DNA from: Hirsutella rhossiliensis
Lineage: Eukaryota > Ascomycota > Sordariomycetes > Hypocreales > Ophiocordycipitaceae
Assembly: GCF_020360975.1 (NCBI RefSeq)
Contig: NW_025408671.1
Span: 1,302,001-1,366,000, forward strand
Direction: 5' to 3'
Length of the DNA stretch: 64,000 nucleotides
Shown here piece after piece: positions 10,440 to 24,515 of the stretch. The translations under genes and the position numbers were made by a program. The notes beneath the pieces are model-generated. The model saw nothing but the letters and a program-made list of their open reading frames with translations. It did no database searches and was not told the origin of the DNA. How positions within the stretch are numbered: the stretch's first letter is position 1; each line of letters opens with the position of its first letter.

Positions 10440-11316
10440 TATAAAGTTATTTATTAACGCTATACTAGCTATAGCTAATAATAGCTTTACCGCTACTAGC
10501 GCTCTTACCTATGCCCTTACTACCGCGCCTACCGCCGCCGCTATTACTTCTACTATACTAGCTACCTTTATATCGCCCTTTAAAATAATAATGCTATCCC
10601 CGCCGCTACTTATAACGCCCGGCCTCTTAGCCCCCGCCTCTATCTCTATTACCCTTATAAGTCTATAATTAAGTAAGCGTAATAAACGTTTTCCGCTAAC
10701 CTCTTAAAGTATAAGCGCTAAGTATAAGCCGGAGCTACTTACGCGGCCTTATATATATAGTATATATTATAAGAGCTTCCTTATATTAACTAAGTTAAGC
10801 GCCGCTATAGCGGTAGCTATTACTAGTATATTTATATTAGCCGCGCTTATAAGGCGGCGCCTCTTATCTTACTTACTATAGCGTTAGCTTAGAAGGCTAG
10901 CGTATATAGGCAGGTATAGGGGGCTACTAAGAAGCGCCTTACTGCTACTATAGCTGCTTATTATAACCTCCGCGCCTTAGAGCGCTAAGGGCTTATCCTT
11001 AAGTAAGTTCTTCCCCTTTTACTCTCTTACCTCTACTACTAACTCCCTTAGTAATATAGATACTGCTTTTATTACCTTATCGGCGGTCCCCTTAGCCGTG
11101 CCCGCCGCTATCGCTACTACTACCCCCGCCGCCGCCGCTAAAGCTAGCCGCCGCCCCTCTACCCCTAGAGCCGCCGCCGCTACCGACTAGCTCGCGGGCT
11201 TAAAGGGCCGACTTAGCGCGCTAAAGAGCACCGCCGCTACTACTAAGAAAGAGGAGGAAGCTAATAAGGATAATAATAATAATAATAGCGAGGATAAAGG
11301 TAATAATAAAGAATAA
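10440..11316 (+). pseudogene. Antisense reading frame in the 3' region of Gypsy F, with a probable intron
   Basis: Between the end of pol and the 3' LTR, on the strand opposite to pol, lies coding-like sequence: Ala/Thr/Pro-rich blocks, then a Lys/Glu/Asn/Asp-rich tail (STAATTKKEEEANK, then a poly-Asn/acidic end) closed by TAA at 11314-11316. A 49-nt intron is visible at 11003-11051, with a GTAAGT donor, a CTAAC branch site and a TTAG acceptor. Removing it joins two different frames in phase. Some TAG/TAA codons remain and are consistent with RIP. The upstream limit and frame before about 10.9 kb are uncertain. No family is recognised. Confidence 0.5.
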
Positions 11317-14300
11317 GCTTAGGTAGTTTAAAGGCTTTACTTTAAAATAAATATTATTTTTATCTTTATTTATACTATTATACTTATATTACTATAACTA
11401 CTTACTTTACTTTACTTACTTTATAGTCCTAGCTTAAGCTATTACTAATAGTCTATTAGTTTATTATTTTTATTTACTACCCTATATAGGGCCTTAAATT
11501 TATTAAAGGCTATAGCTCCTATAAACTTATATATAGGTTCTTATATTAAGTTAAGGTACCTATACTACTTAATAATAACCTCCTAGCGTTTCCCTTAGCT
11601 TACGTTCTTTTAGCGTATAGCCTATATCTCCTTAACCTTAAATTTACTATCCCCCTTTACTTTAATTATAAGCGGTTAAGCGTTCGCTATTTCTTATTTA
11701 AGTAATAAGTTAAAAAAGGCTTAGTAAAAAAGGGTAATATTAATCTTATTATAGACCTTTATTAAGAGACTATTAAGCTTAACTACTTATAAGCTAACGA
11801 CCTTTTATACTAGAAACTTTATATATAGCTAATCTAGCTTCTTTTTTAGCCGCGCTAACTTATAGTTATAAAGGTCGAGCTATACCTTATCTCTTACTAT
11901 AAACCTATCTACTAGCGCTTTAGTCTTATTAAGGTATTACTCTTAATTTTATATTATAATAGCTATCGCGGATTAATAGTATTTTATAGTTTCCTATAGC
12001 TTTTATATAAATATAAAAGTATAGCTCTTTAATAATATACTACTATACTACTTTACTATTATATTAGCGGTAAATAAGATTAAGGAGGGTAGCTTAAAGC
12101 TATATATTATAGAGAAAGGGGCTATTTTAATAAAGGTTTATAGTTTATTATTTAGCCGAGCTAAGTAATAAGGAGCTACTAGTCTTAGTCTACTTAGTTA
12201 TAGGCTATAACTACTTATAAGTATACTTATACTTTTTAGTTAACCTTCTTAGGTCCCTTATTAGTCTATAAGTAATAAGCTATACTAAGTAGCTATATAA
12301 TTTAAAGTAGCTAGTATAAGTACTATTAAAAGCAGCTAGTTTAGTTTAATCTTTTATTACTTATAATAAAGGCTAGCTAGCTATTTAAGCGGGCTTATAA
12401 CTAAAGAAAGCGCTCTATATAAGCTTTTATATCTATAAATAATATTAGCTTTAGTATTACTAATTTACTAAGTCGGTCTTTAATTACTTATATATAGTAG
12501 TTACTACCTTTTATAAGTAAGAGGTTTATTATAAAGTCTATTTATATATATATATATAAAACTAGTTAAGTATTAAAAGCTACTTAAGTAGCCCCTTAAG
12601 CTATACTATTTAAATCTTTATATAGTTATAAATATTATAGTTATAAAAGAAGCAATAAATATAGTACTATAAGAAGGGCTAGTAAAAGTCCCTTATAAGG
12701 CCTACTACTATACCTTACTAGCTTAAGTAACCTATAATATTAAAGTTATAGATAAGCTAAACTAGCTTCCCTTAAAGTTTATTTTATTTATTTAGCTTTA
12801 GTAGTCTATCCTTCTCCTTAGCTTTTATAGTATATAATATACTTAGTATTTATAATCTCCCTTATTAGTATAGATACCCTTATAGGTCGATATAATAGTT
12901 ACCTACCTATACCTTTAGCTTTAGCTTTAGATTTAAGTATTAAGCGCTAGACTTTATAGTATAGCGTACGCTCTTATAAGTATAGTCTAAAGCCGCTATC
13001 TTATCCTCTAAGCGTTTAAGGGCCTTATCTTAAAATACTCTTACTATGCGTGCCCTTAAGCTAGTTTATCCCTCTTTACTAAACTAAGGTAAAGGTATAA
13101 AAGGAAGCTCCCTTATTAGTAAAGGTATAAGAGGAAGCTTATTTATTAGTACCGCGCTTTCCTTTACTAAGGAAGCTCTTATATAGTTCTATAGTACTTC
13201 TTATAGGATAAGCTATAGATCCTAGGCCTTAATATCCGCTTATATTAGCTAGTCTTAATCCTTTTAAGAAAGCGCGTTTAGGACTATAGAGTCCTACCTT
13301 AGCTAGTACTTAATTAAGAAGTTAAAGTATAAGAAATACTCCGCTTAGTAGGCTTACCGCTCTAAGAGGTACTAGTAGGTTATAAAGTACTTAAGGTTCC
13401 TATAGTTTATAAGAACCTTAAAGCTCTTATAGCCTTAAAGCTCCGCTTACTATTATTAAAGGTAGCTAATAATTATTAATATCTCTTTATTATAAATAGT
13501 ATAATTCCGCTCTATTAAGGTTAGCTTATAAGAGTAAAACGCTATTAGTTACTTTTACTTATCTACCTTTTAAAAAGCGTCCCTTTAAGCGCTTAGCCGC
13601 TATAGTTTACTTTAACTATTATAGACTAGTTAAAGTCCTATTAAAGTAGTATTAAGGCTTATAAAAATAGGTCCTTCAGCGTATAGAACGCTCCCTCTTA
13701 TATAGGCCCTTAATAGAAAGTAGTCTTCTTCTTAGTAATCTTATTTAAGGGTATTATAATATAAAAGAAGCTCTTAATAAATACCCTATAATAGTTTATA
13801 AACCTTAGAAAGCTTTATATACCTATTTATATAGTTAAAGCTACTTAGTATTAAATCGCTTAGATTTTTATAGGGTCCGCCTAAATACCTATACTAGTAT
13901 AGATAGTAAAGCTAAAGTACTTTACCTTTTTAATATTAAATTTATACTTATTTAAGTTAAGGTAAAGCCTATAAAGCTAAAGGCGCTCTAGGACCCTTTA
14001 TACCTTTTATATATAGTCTTTATAAGAGCCGCTTATATAAATAAAGATATTATCTATATATATAAAAGCGAACTTATTAAGGAAGTCTTAAAGTATATTA
14101 TTAATATAATACTAAAAGGTAGCGGGTACTTTAAAAAGGCTAAAGGGCGTTATAGGCTACGTAAATAAGCTATAGCGTATAAAGAACGCTATCTTTTACT
14201 TATCTCCCTTTATAATCTATACCTTATAAAACGCTTACTTTATATCTAGCTTTATAAACTACTTTACCTTTAAGAGGTTATAAAATATATCTAAGATTAA

Positions 14301-15548
14301 GGGTAAAGGGTAGCGGTTTAGCTTTATAATTATATTTAAGGCCCTATAGTTATAATAAAACTATATCCCGCCTCTTAGCTTATATATAAATAAGACTAGT
14401 GCCCTTACTTTAAAGCTACTTACTTAAATAAAACCCTTATTTAAGAGGTCCCTTAGTATCTTCTTTAGTACTAGTAGCTTTATATATAATATACTATATA
14501 GCGGCCTAAATAGTATAGGTATCTCTTACCCTTTCTTATTAGTATAAAGTACGACCTTATAGTTTACCCTTAGCTTATATAAGTTAAGCTTATTTACTTC
14601 CTAAGACTTAAATAATAATAGAAAGTTATAAAAGCGCTTTAGAATCTACTACTATAGTTTAAAAGGCAACTTTAGCTTTTTTATTTAAAGAGCTTTATTA
14701 ATATCTACTAGGCTAACTATATAAACTACAATATTAGCCGCTACCTAGCCCTCCTCTTACTTTACTTATTATATAGTTCTTATAAAGATAAAAGTAAAGA
14801 CTTCTTAAGCTAAGTATAATACTTATATACTAAGTCTTATACTTATAAAACTATTATTATAGTAGACCTACTATTATATTAGCTTAAACTATAGCTTCTT
14901 TTAATATAGAATTAAGTATAACTCTATATATAATAAGTAGGGTTTCCTAAGGATTAAAGGAAACTCTAGCTAAGGGATTATATAAGCTATTATAAGCTTA
15001 TAGTACCTATTAACCTTTATAGCTAGCTATATAATACCTTTAATCTTTATACTTTTTATTACGCTTAAAGCGCCCTTAACTCGCCTTAAGGTAATCCTCT
15101 TTACTAGTACTTATATCTTTTATATAAGCGCTTTATTTACTATAGTATAGTACTAGTAGCCCTTATTTATAAAAGTAGTAATAAGTAAAGAGTTATTAAC
15201 TATAACCTATATTAAAGTAAGCTCCTTTTTTATATAGCCGGATAATTCCTCTTTCTCTTTTATTAGTCTTAGTAATTAAGGCTTTAAGGCCTATCTATAC
15301 TCTAAAGCTACTCTTTTCCCTTTATACTTAAGGGAGTAAAGTCCTCCTTATTATTTAAAGCGAAAAGTAGTTTTATTTTTACTACTTATACTATTATAGG
15401 CTACTTAGTTAAAAGGAAAAAGCATTTTAATATAAGTATATAAACGCGCTATAATATAAGTAGCGGCTATTAGCTTTTTTTTCCTTAATCTCCTTACTTA
15501 TTACTTACTTCGCACGCTACTTAAAGTATAGAGTAGTATAGGGGGTAG
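11316..15548 (-). pseudogene. Degraded pol of Gypsy F (RT, RNase H, integrase, chromodomain)
   Basis: On the minus strand the order is RT, RNase H, integrase, chromodomain. RT remnants lie near 14.3 kb (FIKLDIK..AFYKV-like) and 13.8 kb (AF.GL..IIGYLLRAS-like, from the FLGFANYYRxFI block). The integrase core near 12.5 kb reads MDFIMNLPLTKGSNYY-like, and the region near 11.85 kb reads VQLDLYNYKLARLKKKLD-like, equivalent to VWLDxRNIKTxRPSKKLD of gypsy integrases. The chromodomain follows. It is interrupted upstream by Gypsy A at 15549 and continues at 23406. Stops at former Trp and Gln codons show it is dead. Confidence 0.75.
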
Positions 15549-15553
15549 TCGAC
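15549..15553. repeat. Target-site duplication of Gypsy A (TCGAC), left copy
   Basis: TCGAC directly precedes the 5' LTR of Gypsy A and recurs exactly at 23401-23405 after its 3' LTR, inside Gypsy F. Confidence 0.88.
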
Positions 15554-16003
15554 TATTACGACCACGGCTACTAAGCCGCTAACGGTCGACCGCGTTAAGC
15601 ATGTAATATAGTCTAACGGATAAATAGTCGGCACGACTATCTAATAGATATAGGATTAAGGGGATCGTAGAGATCTAAGTAATCTAGGATTAATAGGATT
15701 ACTACGCTCTATACGATCTAACGTTAGGGATTATAGCTAGGCCTATAATCTAAGGATAGTCTCTATAGGTATATATAGCTACCTACTTTCACTCCTTTAG
15801 ATAGATAGCTCTCTAGCTTTTAATATAGATCTTTATTACGATTCTATCTCTAATTCTAATTACCTAGTTATAGTCTACGGTCTACGACCTCTAACTTATT
15901 ACTAACGTAATATACTTATTATTGCTTAGACTACGCCCTATTATATCTATTAATATAAACCCCTTAATAGGTTTATCCCTTAGGAATAATACTAGTCGTT
16001 ATA
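15554..16003 (+). repeat. 5' LTR of Gypsy A
   Basis: 450 bp, beginning TATTACGAC (a TG end changed to TA) and ending GTCGTTATA. It matches three other LTR copies in the window (22951-23400, 34064-34513 and 47209-47658, the last two inverted), all 450 bp. Confidence 0.92.
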
Positions 16004-19000
16004 CGTTAAAAGCTCTTATTTAGTATAATACCGCGTTACTCTAAGTAATATTATAACTATTAATATACCTATATAGTAAACTAGATTAACTAACTCTAAA
16101 GCTACTATATTACCTTAGGATATAATACGCGAGATTATTACCCTTTAATAAGAGGTATAGTTACTTAGGAATAAAGGAGGTAACGGATAATTTAAGGACC
16201 TTAAAGAAGTAGTTAAACTAAAGTAGCTAGGACTATTCGACGGTACTTATAGCACTCTTTAAGACTTTCTTACCTAACTTAAGGCCTACTACCGGTTCTA
16301 CCTAACGAAACTTTCGAACTTAGTCGAAAAGGTACTCTATATAGGAAATTATTTATTTAGAACGGTACTCGCTTAGTTTAGACCTATTATAAGGGACTAT
16401 CTTAATAACTAACTAGTATAACGAAATAGCGAAATAGATAAAGTCTTTGCTAGTTTCTAAGGATTTAAAGAAGCTATTACTAAGGTATTCGGAATAACTA
16501 ATAAAGAACGAGAAGCTAAATAGAAACTTCGAGAACTCTAATAAAGGACCTTAGTATCGGACTATACTACTAAATTCCGTTAAGTTACCTTAAAACTTAA
16601 ATAGGACAACGAACCCCTTATATCGCGATTCTACGACGGACTTAGGGAAGAAGTTAAGGACGAACTTTATAAGGAAGATCGACCTAACGGCCTCTTAAAC
16701 TATATCGCTATAGTAATACGAATCGACGATAGATAGTATATGCGACGCTAAGAAAAGAAATAAGGAAGAGGAAACTAAAACCCTTCCTATAAGAATAACT
16801 TTAACTAACGCGCTAACTATAAAAAGAAGCGCGAAACTCCTATTACCTATACCTATATAACTAACCTAGGTAAGATAGATCTAGATATAATATAGAAAAG
16901 TAAAGGAAAGTATTTTAACTACGGGAAACTTAGATATTACTCTAAAGAATATAGATAACCTCGTGGGAGAAAACCTACTAGGCACTAGCCTTAGAAGGTA
17001 AGAAATACCTAAACGCTACTAATAGATAGGAACTAAAGTATAAACTCCTTAGTTAGACTATATACTACGATAACGAATATATAGTATACTTAAGCGATAA
17101 GAATAGTACTAGATAGTTCCTAAAGCTACTAAAGAAAACCCTTATAATAATATAATAAAGGGACCCTAAAATATAGAAATAAGTTAAATTTATAGAACCG
17201 GAATACCCTTATCCTAAAGGAGTCTCCTAAGACTAGATTAAGAAGAACGGTAAACGATTTTAAGAAGATATATAAAATAAAAATCGATAATAACGATAGG
17301 TAGTCTATAAATAATATAATAAAGAAGATATAAACGTAGCCTTTATACTTACGAAACTTAGATAATAACCTAAAGAGGACTAACGAAGTATCGACGATAT
17401 AAGCTCTAAAGAATAAGAAATACTTAAAGAAATAGAAGACGAGAACGAACTTATACTACTACCTTTATTACTAAAGGAAAATACTATAATTAGAGAATAC
17501 GCTCTATACTTTAAAGAATTTAAAGAAATACTTAAAATTAAAACCTAATAAATACCTTAAATTCTTATAGAAAACTAATAAGCTATATTAATTCGATATT
17601 AACCGGTACTATATAGAGGAGACTACGCTATAGCTATCGCTATAGTCGATACCTTTATAGCTTTATAATAAGAATAGTAACTATAAGGAGAATTTAGAGA
17701 CGATCTATAAATACTACTTACTTATAAGTACTATAAGTATATTTTATAGATATTATACGTCTACCTAAATTATATAATATACTTCTAGATAAAAGCACGA
17801 TATAACGCCTTCTTAGTTAGGTTCGAAGGATAAGTACTTTTAAAACCCTACCTAAGTATAGAACTAAACTACTAGAAAATCGATTAACGCTACTAAAACG
17901 ACTAAGTTATATTATTAGAACCCGATTATAGCACGCTACTTAAATACCGCGATAATTATAGTTTATTAACGAGATGTCTTTTAAAGATATATAAAATCTA
18001 TAAATACGCTAAAATAAAGGAATAGTATAGCGCTACTCGCTCTAAGGTATCCGAACTATTAATCTTCTAAAGACTTATATAATAAATTAAATACGACGAA
18101 GAAGATTATAACGAATATATATACTTAAACTATAGAGTTTATAAATATAAAAAAGTATAAGTATAGTATAAATAATATAACGGTATACTAAAAGATTATT
18201 AGTAATACGTATAAAGGCTATAAGCTATATTCGACTAAGGAAGAATCGATATAGAAATACTATATACGAAATAGAAAGATATAAAACGAAAACTTAACCT
18301 TTAGTACGAAAATAAATAAAATTATAAAGTATAGTATATAATTAACTACGAAGTAGTATAATATAAACGATATAGCGTTAAGAAATAAGAAATCTTTAAT
18401 TAGCTATAAGAAATTAGTCTCTTAAGCCCCGATATAATACTATACGATAAAAATAAAAAGAAATAATATTAATAATAAATCGAAGAAGAATACTTAAATA
18501 AAATAAATAAGGACTAGGTAAAAAATAAGGTACGCTATCTATAAAAGGGCTATAGACTAGCACGATATAATAAGATCTAAGGACCCTATATATAGTAACG
18601 GTAAGCTATAGCGACTAAATAGTATTAGATATCTAAATCGCGGGATATTACGTATATATACTTTTAGACTATAGCGCGATAGGTAATTACGTTTTACCTA
18701 GAGTCGTTAATCGTTACTAACTTATATAGAGATATAAGAAAGATCTATATAAACTTACGAATATCGAAGGAGAGGCCTTTAACTATAATAACGGAATTAT
18801 TAATATAGAGATTAATTACCTCGATATTAATATCTAGGGCTACGACGAACGAATTAACTTCGATATTATAGATATTAAAGAATACGACCTTATATTAGGA
18901 CTTCTATAGCTATAGGAGAGCAACCTACTAATTAACTAGAAAACTAGCTAGCTATATTAAAATAAAGATATAAGTTTCTAGGACTAGTAGATTTAAAAGA

Positions 19001-22000
19001 AAGTAAAATTTTACGATAATTTAGCTACTAAATAGGATAAAAGGGATAACCGTTTAAGTAAATTATTATAGGCTTTAGTAATATAAACGAAAATAGTAAC
19101 TAAACCGGCGGATATAATAAAATCGACTAATAAGACCTATATACTAACTAATATAGCTATATAACCTAGTATCTAATATAAATAAAATAAAGGATATAAT
19201 ACGAAGATCTAAAGAGTTATTACTACTTTAAGGAAAGACCTTAAATAAATTAATAAAGAGCTTAAGTTAAGAGAAACTAGCTCTTAAAAGAAAGAATAAA
19301 GCCTATAAGATAGAATAAAGAATATCCCCTAGGAATACCGGAAATATAATAAACTCTTTAAGGAAGAACTTAAGATAGGGTTACCTAAATATAGCTAATA
19401 AGACTATAAAATTTATCTTAAGGATAGAATAACGCTAACGTTTTATAAGATCTATAACTTAAACGAAAAGCAACTATAAACGCTACGCGACTACCTTAAC
19501 GAAAATCTATAAAAGGGATATATATAAACGTTAATATCTAAAGTAAGCTACCTAGTTATATTTATTTTAAAGAAAAACAGTAAGCTACGACTAGTTATTA
19601 ACTATAGACGCTTAAACGATATTATAATAAAGGACCGAATACTATTACCGCTTATATCGGAACTATAAGATCGACTATATAGTAAAAAATAGTTTATAGC
19701 CCTCGATCTTAAAGGCGCCTATAACTTAATATATATAAAAAAGGGATACGAATAAATAATAGCCTTTAAAATAAAATTCAAACTATTCGAATATCTAGTA
19801 ATACTATTTAGACTTCTAAATATACTAGCTACCTTCTAATAGATAATTAATAATATCCTATATAAATACTTAGATATCTTTATAGTAGTATACCTAGATA
19901 ATATCTTAATCTTCTTAGACACCCTAGAAGAATATAAGGAATATATTTATAAGGTACTCCGCGTACTTTAGAATATAAAGTTACTAGTTAAACTAGAGAA
20001 AAGTAAGTTCTATATATAGGAAGTAGACTTTCTTAGATATACGATCTTACTAAGAGAGATATAAATATAATAAGATAAAATTAACTTAGTTAAAGAATAG
20101 CTAATACTAAAGAATATTAAGGACGTATAAAGTTTCCTAGGATTTATAAATTACTACCGATAATTTATTAAAGATTTTAGAAAGATTATAGTACTACTAT
20201 ACGACTTAACGAAAAAGGAAAAAGAATTTATATAGGACGATAAAGCTAACAAAGCCTTCGAATATATTAAAACTATAATTATATAAGAGTTAGTCTTAAC
20301 TACCTTTAATCTAGAACGATAAATCGAACTCGAAACTAATATATTAGACTTTACTCTAAGAGTATAAATCGGATATAAGGACGATAAAAGAAGACTACGA
20401 CTAATTATATTCTACTCGAAAAAGCTATATAGCGTAGAACTTAATTACCCTATCTACGATAAAGAAATCCTTATAATTATTTAAGCTTTTAAAGAATTTC
20501 GATACTACCTTCTTAGAAGTAAGTATAAAGTTAAGGTCTAAATAGATTATAAGAATATCTTATACTTTATAATAATATAATAGTTAAACGGACGATAGAT
20601 CTAATAGGCCGAATACTTATTAGAATTCGACTATAAAATAATCTAAAGAAAAGGAATAGAAAACGGTCGAGCTAATGCCCTTAATCAACGAAGTAACTAT
20701 AATATAGGAGCACTTATAGCGAAAGGATAGCTCCTAAAAATTAACGAAAACGGGAACTACTAGTAACGATAGCTAAATATAATATTTAAAGTATAACCTA
20801 ACGACTCGATATACTAAAAGATCCTAAAATAGATAAAAGAATATAAAGTATTAAAGGGATATAATATAGAATATTCGGAAGTTCTAATATATAAGAATAA
20901 AATCTAGATACTACTAAAATTATAAGATAAAGTTATATAAGATATATACGAATATCTAATATATAGATACTAAGGAATCTAAAGAATAATAAAACGGATT
21001 AAACGATAATATAACTTCCTATAGCTTAAAGAAGTAGTATAATAAGTTATTAAAGAATATAAACTTTATATATAAAGTAAAGCTAAACGATATAAACTAT
21101 ATAGAGAATTACAACCGCTATTAATACTAGAAAAACCATAGGATTCGATAGCTTTTAACTATATTATAAAGCTACTACTATTAAAAGAACCTATAACTAA
21201 CGTTAAGTATAATAGTATATTCGTTATTACCGATAGACTAATAAAGTATAGGTACTTCTTACTATATAAAGAAGTAAGTAATATAAAAGAACTAGTATAT
21301 ATATTCCTACGAACTATTATTAGTAATTATAGACTACTAAATAAGATTATCTTTAATAAAGGAAGTATATTTATAGCTAAGTTTTAGTAAGCTCTTATAG
21401 TATAATTAAGGATAAAATATAAGCTTAGTATAGCTTATTACTAATAAATAAATAAATAAATAGAACGACTTAATTAAATGCTTAAATAATATTTACGATA
21501 CTATATTAGCTACGAATAAAACGATTAAGTTAAATAGCTACTAATAGCGTAACTAGCTTATAATAGCTTAGTTATAGAAATAACTAAGCTCTTACTAGTA
21601 TACGCTAATTATAGATATAACCTAGAAGTATTTAAGGTTACTTAATAAGGACTATAAGCGGAACGAGCGATACTATAAATAGATTAGCTATAAAAATTAT
21701 ATAAAGAAATATAATAAGAACTTTAATTTATTAAAGAACGAATATCTACTTACTATAACCGGAAAAGATTATAGGGACTAATCTTTTAAGAGGGAGATAT
21801 AGTCTACCTTATACGACGAAATATTAAAATAAAACGATAAAGTAATAAATTAGATTTTCAGAAACTTAGACTATTTAAGGTTAAGAAAACTATTTTAAAA
21901 GCTAACTACGAACTTTCGCTACTAATAATAATATAGATATACCCGATATTTTATATCTTATTATTAGAACTAGCGCTATAAAACGCTAAACTATAGGAAA

Positions 22001-22950
22001 ATATTAAAGTTAACGATAATTAAGAATATAAAGTAGAATAAATACTAAATATAAGAAAATAAGGTTAGTAATAAGAATACCTTATTAAGTAGAAGGGATA
22101 TAGACTAGAGGAAAATACCTAGGAACTACTTAAGTACTTAACCTACTATAGCTCTCTACTTCGATAATTTTACTAGAAGGTTTAAGAGGGATTAAAGGAC
22201 TAAGATCTATAAACTCCTCGCTAATACCGAACGAGGACTAATTCGCTTTATTAAGAACGCCTAACGATTATAAATTATTTACTACCTAATACTTATACGT
22301 ATTAAGCGTAGGTAAAACGCTATCCTTAGCATCTACTTCTTAGATACTACGACGAAATAACTTAGAACTCTTTTTCTTTATATAATTCTAAATCTTCCGG
22401 ATATAAGCTAAACGATTAACGGTAATAGATATTTACGACTAAAGGTTTATAAGCTATACTTAAAGCTCTAATAAGGCTTCCCGAGCTTCCTCCTCTTTAG
22501 AATATAGCCTATACTACTCCGCTAATAATTTAGTTACTAAAAGAAATATATTAGCTACTATATATAGAAAGAATTAAAAGACACCTATAAGAAGAGGCTA
22601 TTAAAACACTATTATAATAGGGACGACTACTAGTAATATAATTATTATAGCGCGAAGAATTTTCAGCTATCTAATAATTCGTCTTCTTTACCTTAAAGCA
22701 TTAAGTATATAGTATATTAATAGGATCTCTACTTAAGTCGATATATTCGGTAAGAGTAGCGCGCTTAAAGGCTTTTTAAGAACGATTTTTTAATATACGA
22801 CTAAATATACTATTAGTAGTATATCCTAAAAAGATAAAGAAATAAGGAACGATATACTTACGTATAACGCGATAAGGGTATATTTATATACGGCGGCTAA
22901 GGTAGCTATAGTAGGTCTTACGAATAAGACTAAAAGGAGGGGAGATATCG
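16004..22950 (+). pseudogene. Degraded gag-pol of Gypsy A
   Basis: Plus strand. A zinc-knuckle remnant at about 16,915-16,965 reads FNYGKLRYYSKEY-like; its cysteines are now Tyr, as expected from TGC/TGT to TAC/TAT. A protease remnant is at about 18,640-18,720 (LLDYSAIGN from an LDSGAxGN motif). RT is at about 19,500-19,950, with VVYLDNILIF in place of a YxDD box. RNase H follows, then the integrase core at about 21,140-21,400 and a chromodomain at about 22,020-22,160 (EYKVEQILNIR, LIKQKGY, with Trp codons changed to stops). All reading requires passing many TAA/TAG codons. No active product is possible. Confidence 0.85.
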
Positions 22951-23400
22951 TGTTATAACTATAGCTACTAGGCCGCTAACGGTCGACCGCGTTAAGCACG
23001 TAACACGGTCTAATAGATAAATAGTCGGTATAACTATCTAATAGATATAGGATTAAGGGGATCGTAGAGATCTAAGTAATCTAGGATTAATAGGATTACT
23101 ACGCTCTATACGATTTAATATTAGGGATTATAGCTAGGCCTATAATCTAAGGATAGTCTCTATAGGTATATATAGCTACCTACTTTTACTCCTTTAGATA
23201 GATAGCTCTCTAGCTTTTAATATAGATCTTTATTACGATTCTATCTTTAATTCTAATTACCTAGTTATAGTCTACGGTCTATAACCTCTGACTTATTACT
23301 AACGTAATATACTTATTATTGCTTAGACCACGCCCTATTATATCTACTAATATAAACCCCTTAATAGGTTTATCCCTTAGGAATAATACCGGTCGTTATA
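22951..23400 (+). repeat. 3' LTR of Gypsy A
   Basis: 450 bp, still starting with TG (TGTTATAAC). It is preceded by a purine-rich tract (AAAAGGAGGGGAGA) that fits a polypurine priming site, and followed by the TCGAC duplication at 23401-23405. Confidence 0.92.
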
Positions 23401-23405
23401 TCGAC

Positions 23406-24324
23406 GGCGTCTTCCTATTACGTTTAGCTTAGTTTAAGTAGGTAGCCGATATTAAGGTATCCCTATTAATATCGATAGCTAGCTATTTATCTTATAAAGG
23501 GGTAGTAATCCTATCGCCGCTATATAGTATATGCTTATAAAGCTTTTAAAAATATAGCGTTTACTTATAGCCTTATACTACTTTTATTAACTAGCTTATA
23601 TACTTATTATAGTTAGTAAGTATAATTATAAAGATAAATAGCTATTATAAGGCTAGCGTAATAAAATTCTATAGCTATATAAGCTTTGCGCTATCTTTTT
23701 TTACTATAGTTCCTATTACTTATAAGAGTATCTCTTTAAAGTTAAAAAGGAATTCGCTAAAGGCCTATTTATCTTTTTACTTAAGGGCCTATAGCTTATC
23801 TTATACCTTCTCTTACTTTTATACGTTACTAAATATATATATAAGGTATTAAAAGAAGTCTTATAAGTTATATTTACCCTTAAGGCCGCCCTTATCTTAA
23901 AATCTAAAGATCTACTATATCTAGGGCTCTAGTAGTATATAAAGGAGTAAATACTATACTATATCGCAATAGCTATTTAATCCTTATTTCCTATTAGTTA
24001 TAAACTTTATTTATAGCTAGCTAAGAAAAAGGTAAAAGGAATCTAGCTTACTATCTTAAGTCGGCTAAAAGAGTAGCTTCCTTACTAGTAGTATCGCTAC
24101 TATAATCGGTATTATAAAGGTCGTAGGGGTTAACGTTAGTCTTATAAATAGCTCCCTTAGTATAGTAAGAACCTTATCTTTCTCGCTAGCTATTACGCTT
24201 TTAATCGCTTTTAAGATAGCTATAATACTTCCTATCTATTTAAGGGGGGGTAAAGTACTCTCTTAAAAAAGTAGTAACCTCTTTAAAAAGATATCTATTA
24301 AATCTATTAATTAATAGCTTATAC
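23406..24324 (-). pseudogene. 5' internal part of Gypsy F separated by the Gypsy A insertion
   Basis: This segment continues Gypsy F beyond the Gypsy A insertion and abuts its 5' LTR, so on the minus strand it is the leader and start of gag. Frames are too broken to identify domains. The assignment rests on position between the TSD of A and the LTR of F. Confidence 0.6.
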
Positions 24325-24510
24325 TATTATAAAGTAGGTAAAGGTATATATATAAGTACCGTCTATAAGATAATATTAATAAGCTATATAAAGCTCTTTT
24401 ATATACGGTTAGCTTATATATATATATATTAGATCCGGCCCTTTATATATAACTATAAAGCTTAGGCTATAGCTTAAGCCTATAACTTATAATAGTTAAA
24501 GGCTCTTATA
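24325..24510 (-). repeat. 5' LTR of Gypsy F
   Basis: 186 bp matching 9656-9841, followed by the second copy of the CCGCT duplication at 24511-24515. Confidence 0.82.
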
Positions 24511-24515
24511 CCGCT

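Larger units (their letters stand above)
15554..23400 (+). mobile_element. Gypsy A: chromodomain LTR retrotransposon, plus strand, complete but RIP-inactivated
   Basis: Two 450-bp LTRs (15554-16003 and 22951-23400) bound a 7,847-bp element flanked by TCGAC. The order is gag, protease, RT, RNase H, integrase, chromodomain, which defines a Ty3/gypsy chromovirus. It is inserted into Gypsy F in the opposite orientation. A second copy in reverse orientation, Gypsy B, has a nearly identical own length (7,848 bp), so divergence is almost entirely by point mutation. Purifying features are gone: stops occur every few codons. Confidence 0.92.
9656..24510 (-). mobile_element. Gypsy F: chromodomain LTR retrotransposon, minus strand, split by Gypsy A
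   Basis: Two 186-bp LTRs of equal length (9656-9841 and 24325-24510) are flanked by the 5-bp duplication CCGCT. Removing Gypsy A and one TSD leaves about 7.0 kb. Read on the minus strand, degraded but recognisable domains run in Ty3/gypsy order. These are an upstream part at 24324-23406; RT around 14.5-13.8 kb (FTKLD-like and FxGxxNYYRxFI-like remnants); integrase core around 12.6-12.3 kb (MDFIxxLPxTKG-like); and a C-terminal chromodomain around 11.66-11.45 kb. Almost every TGG/CAG/CAA codon now reads as a stop, as RIP would produce, so no function remains. The 3' region carries an opposite-strand reading frame, listed separately. Confidence 0.85.
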
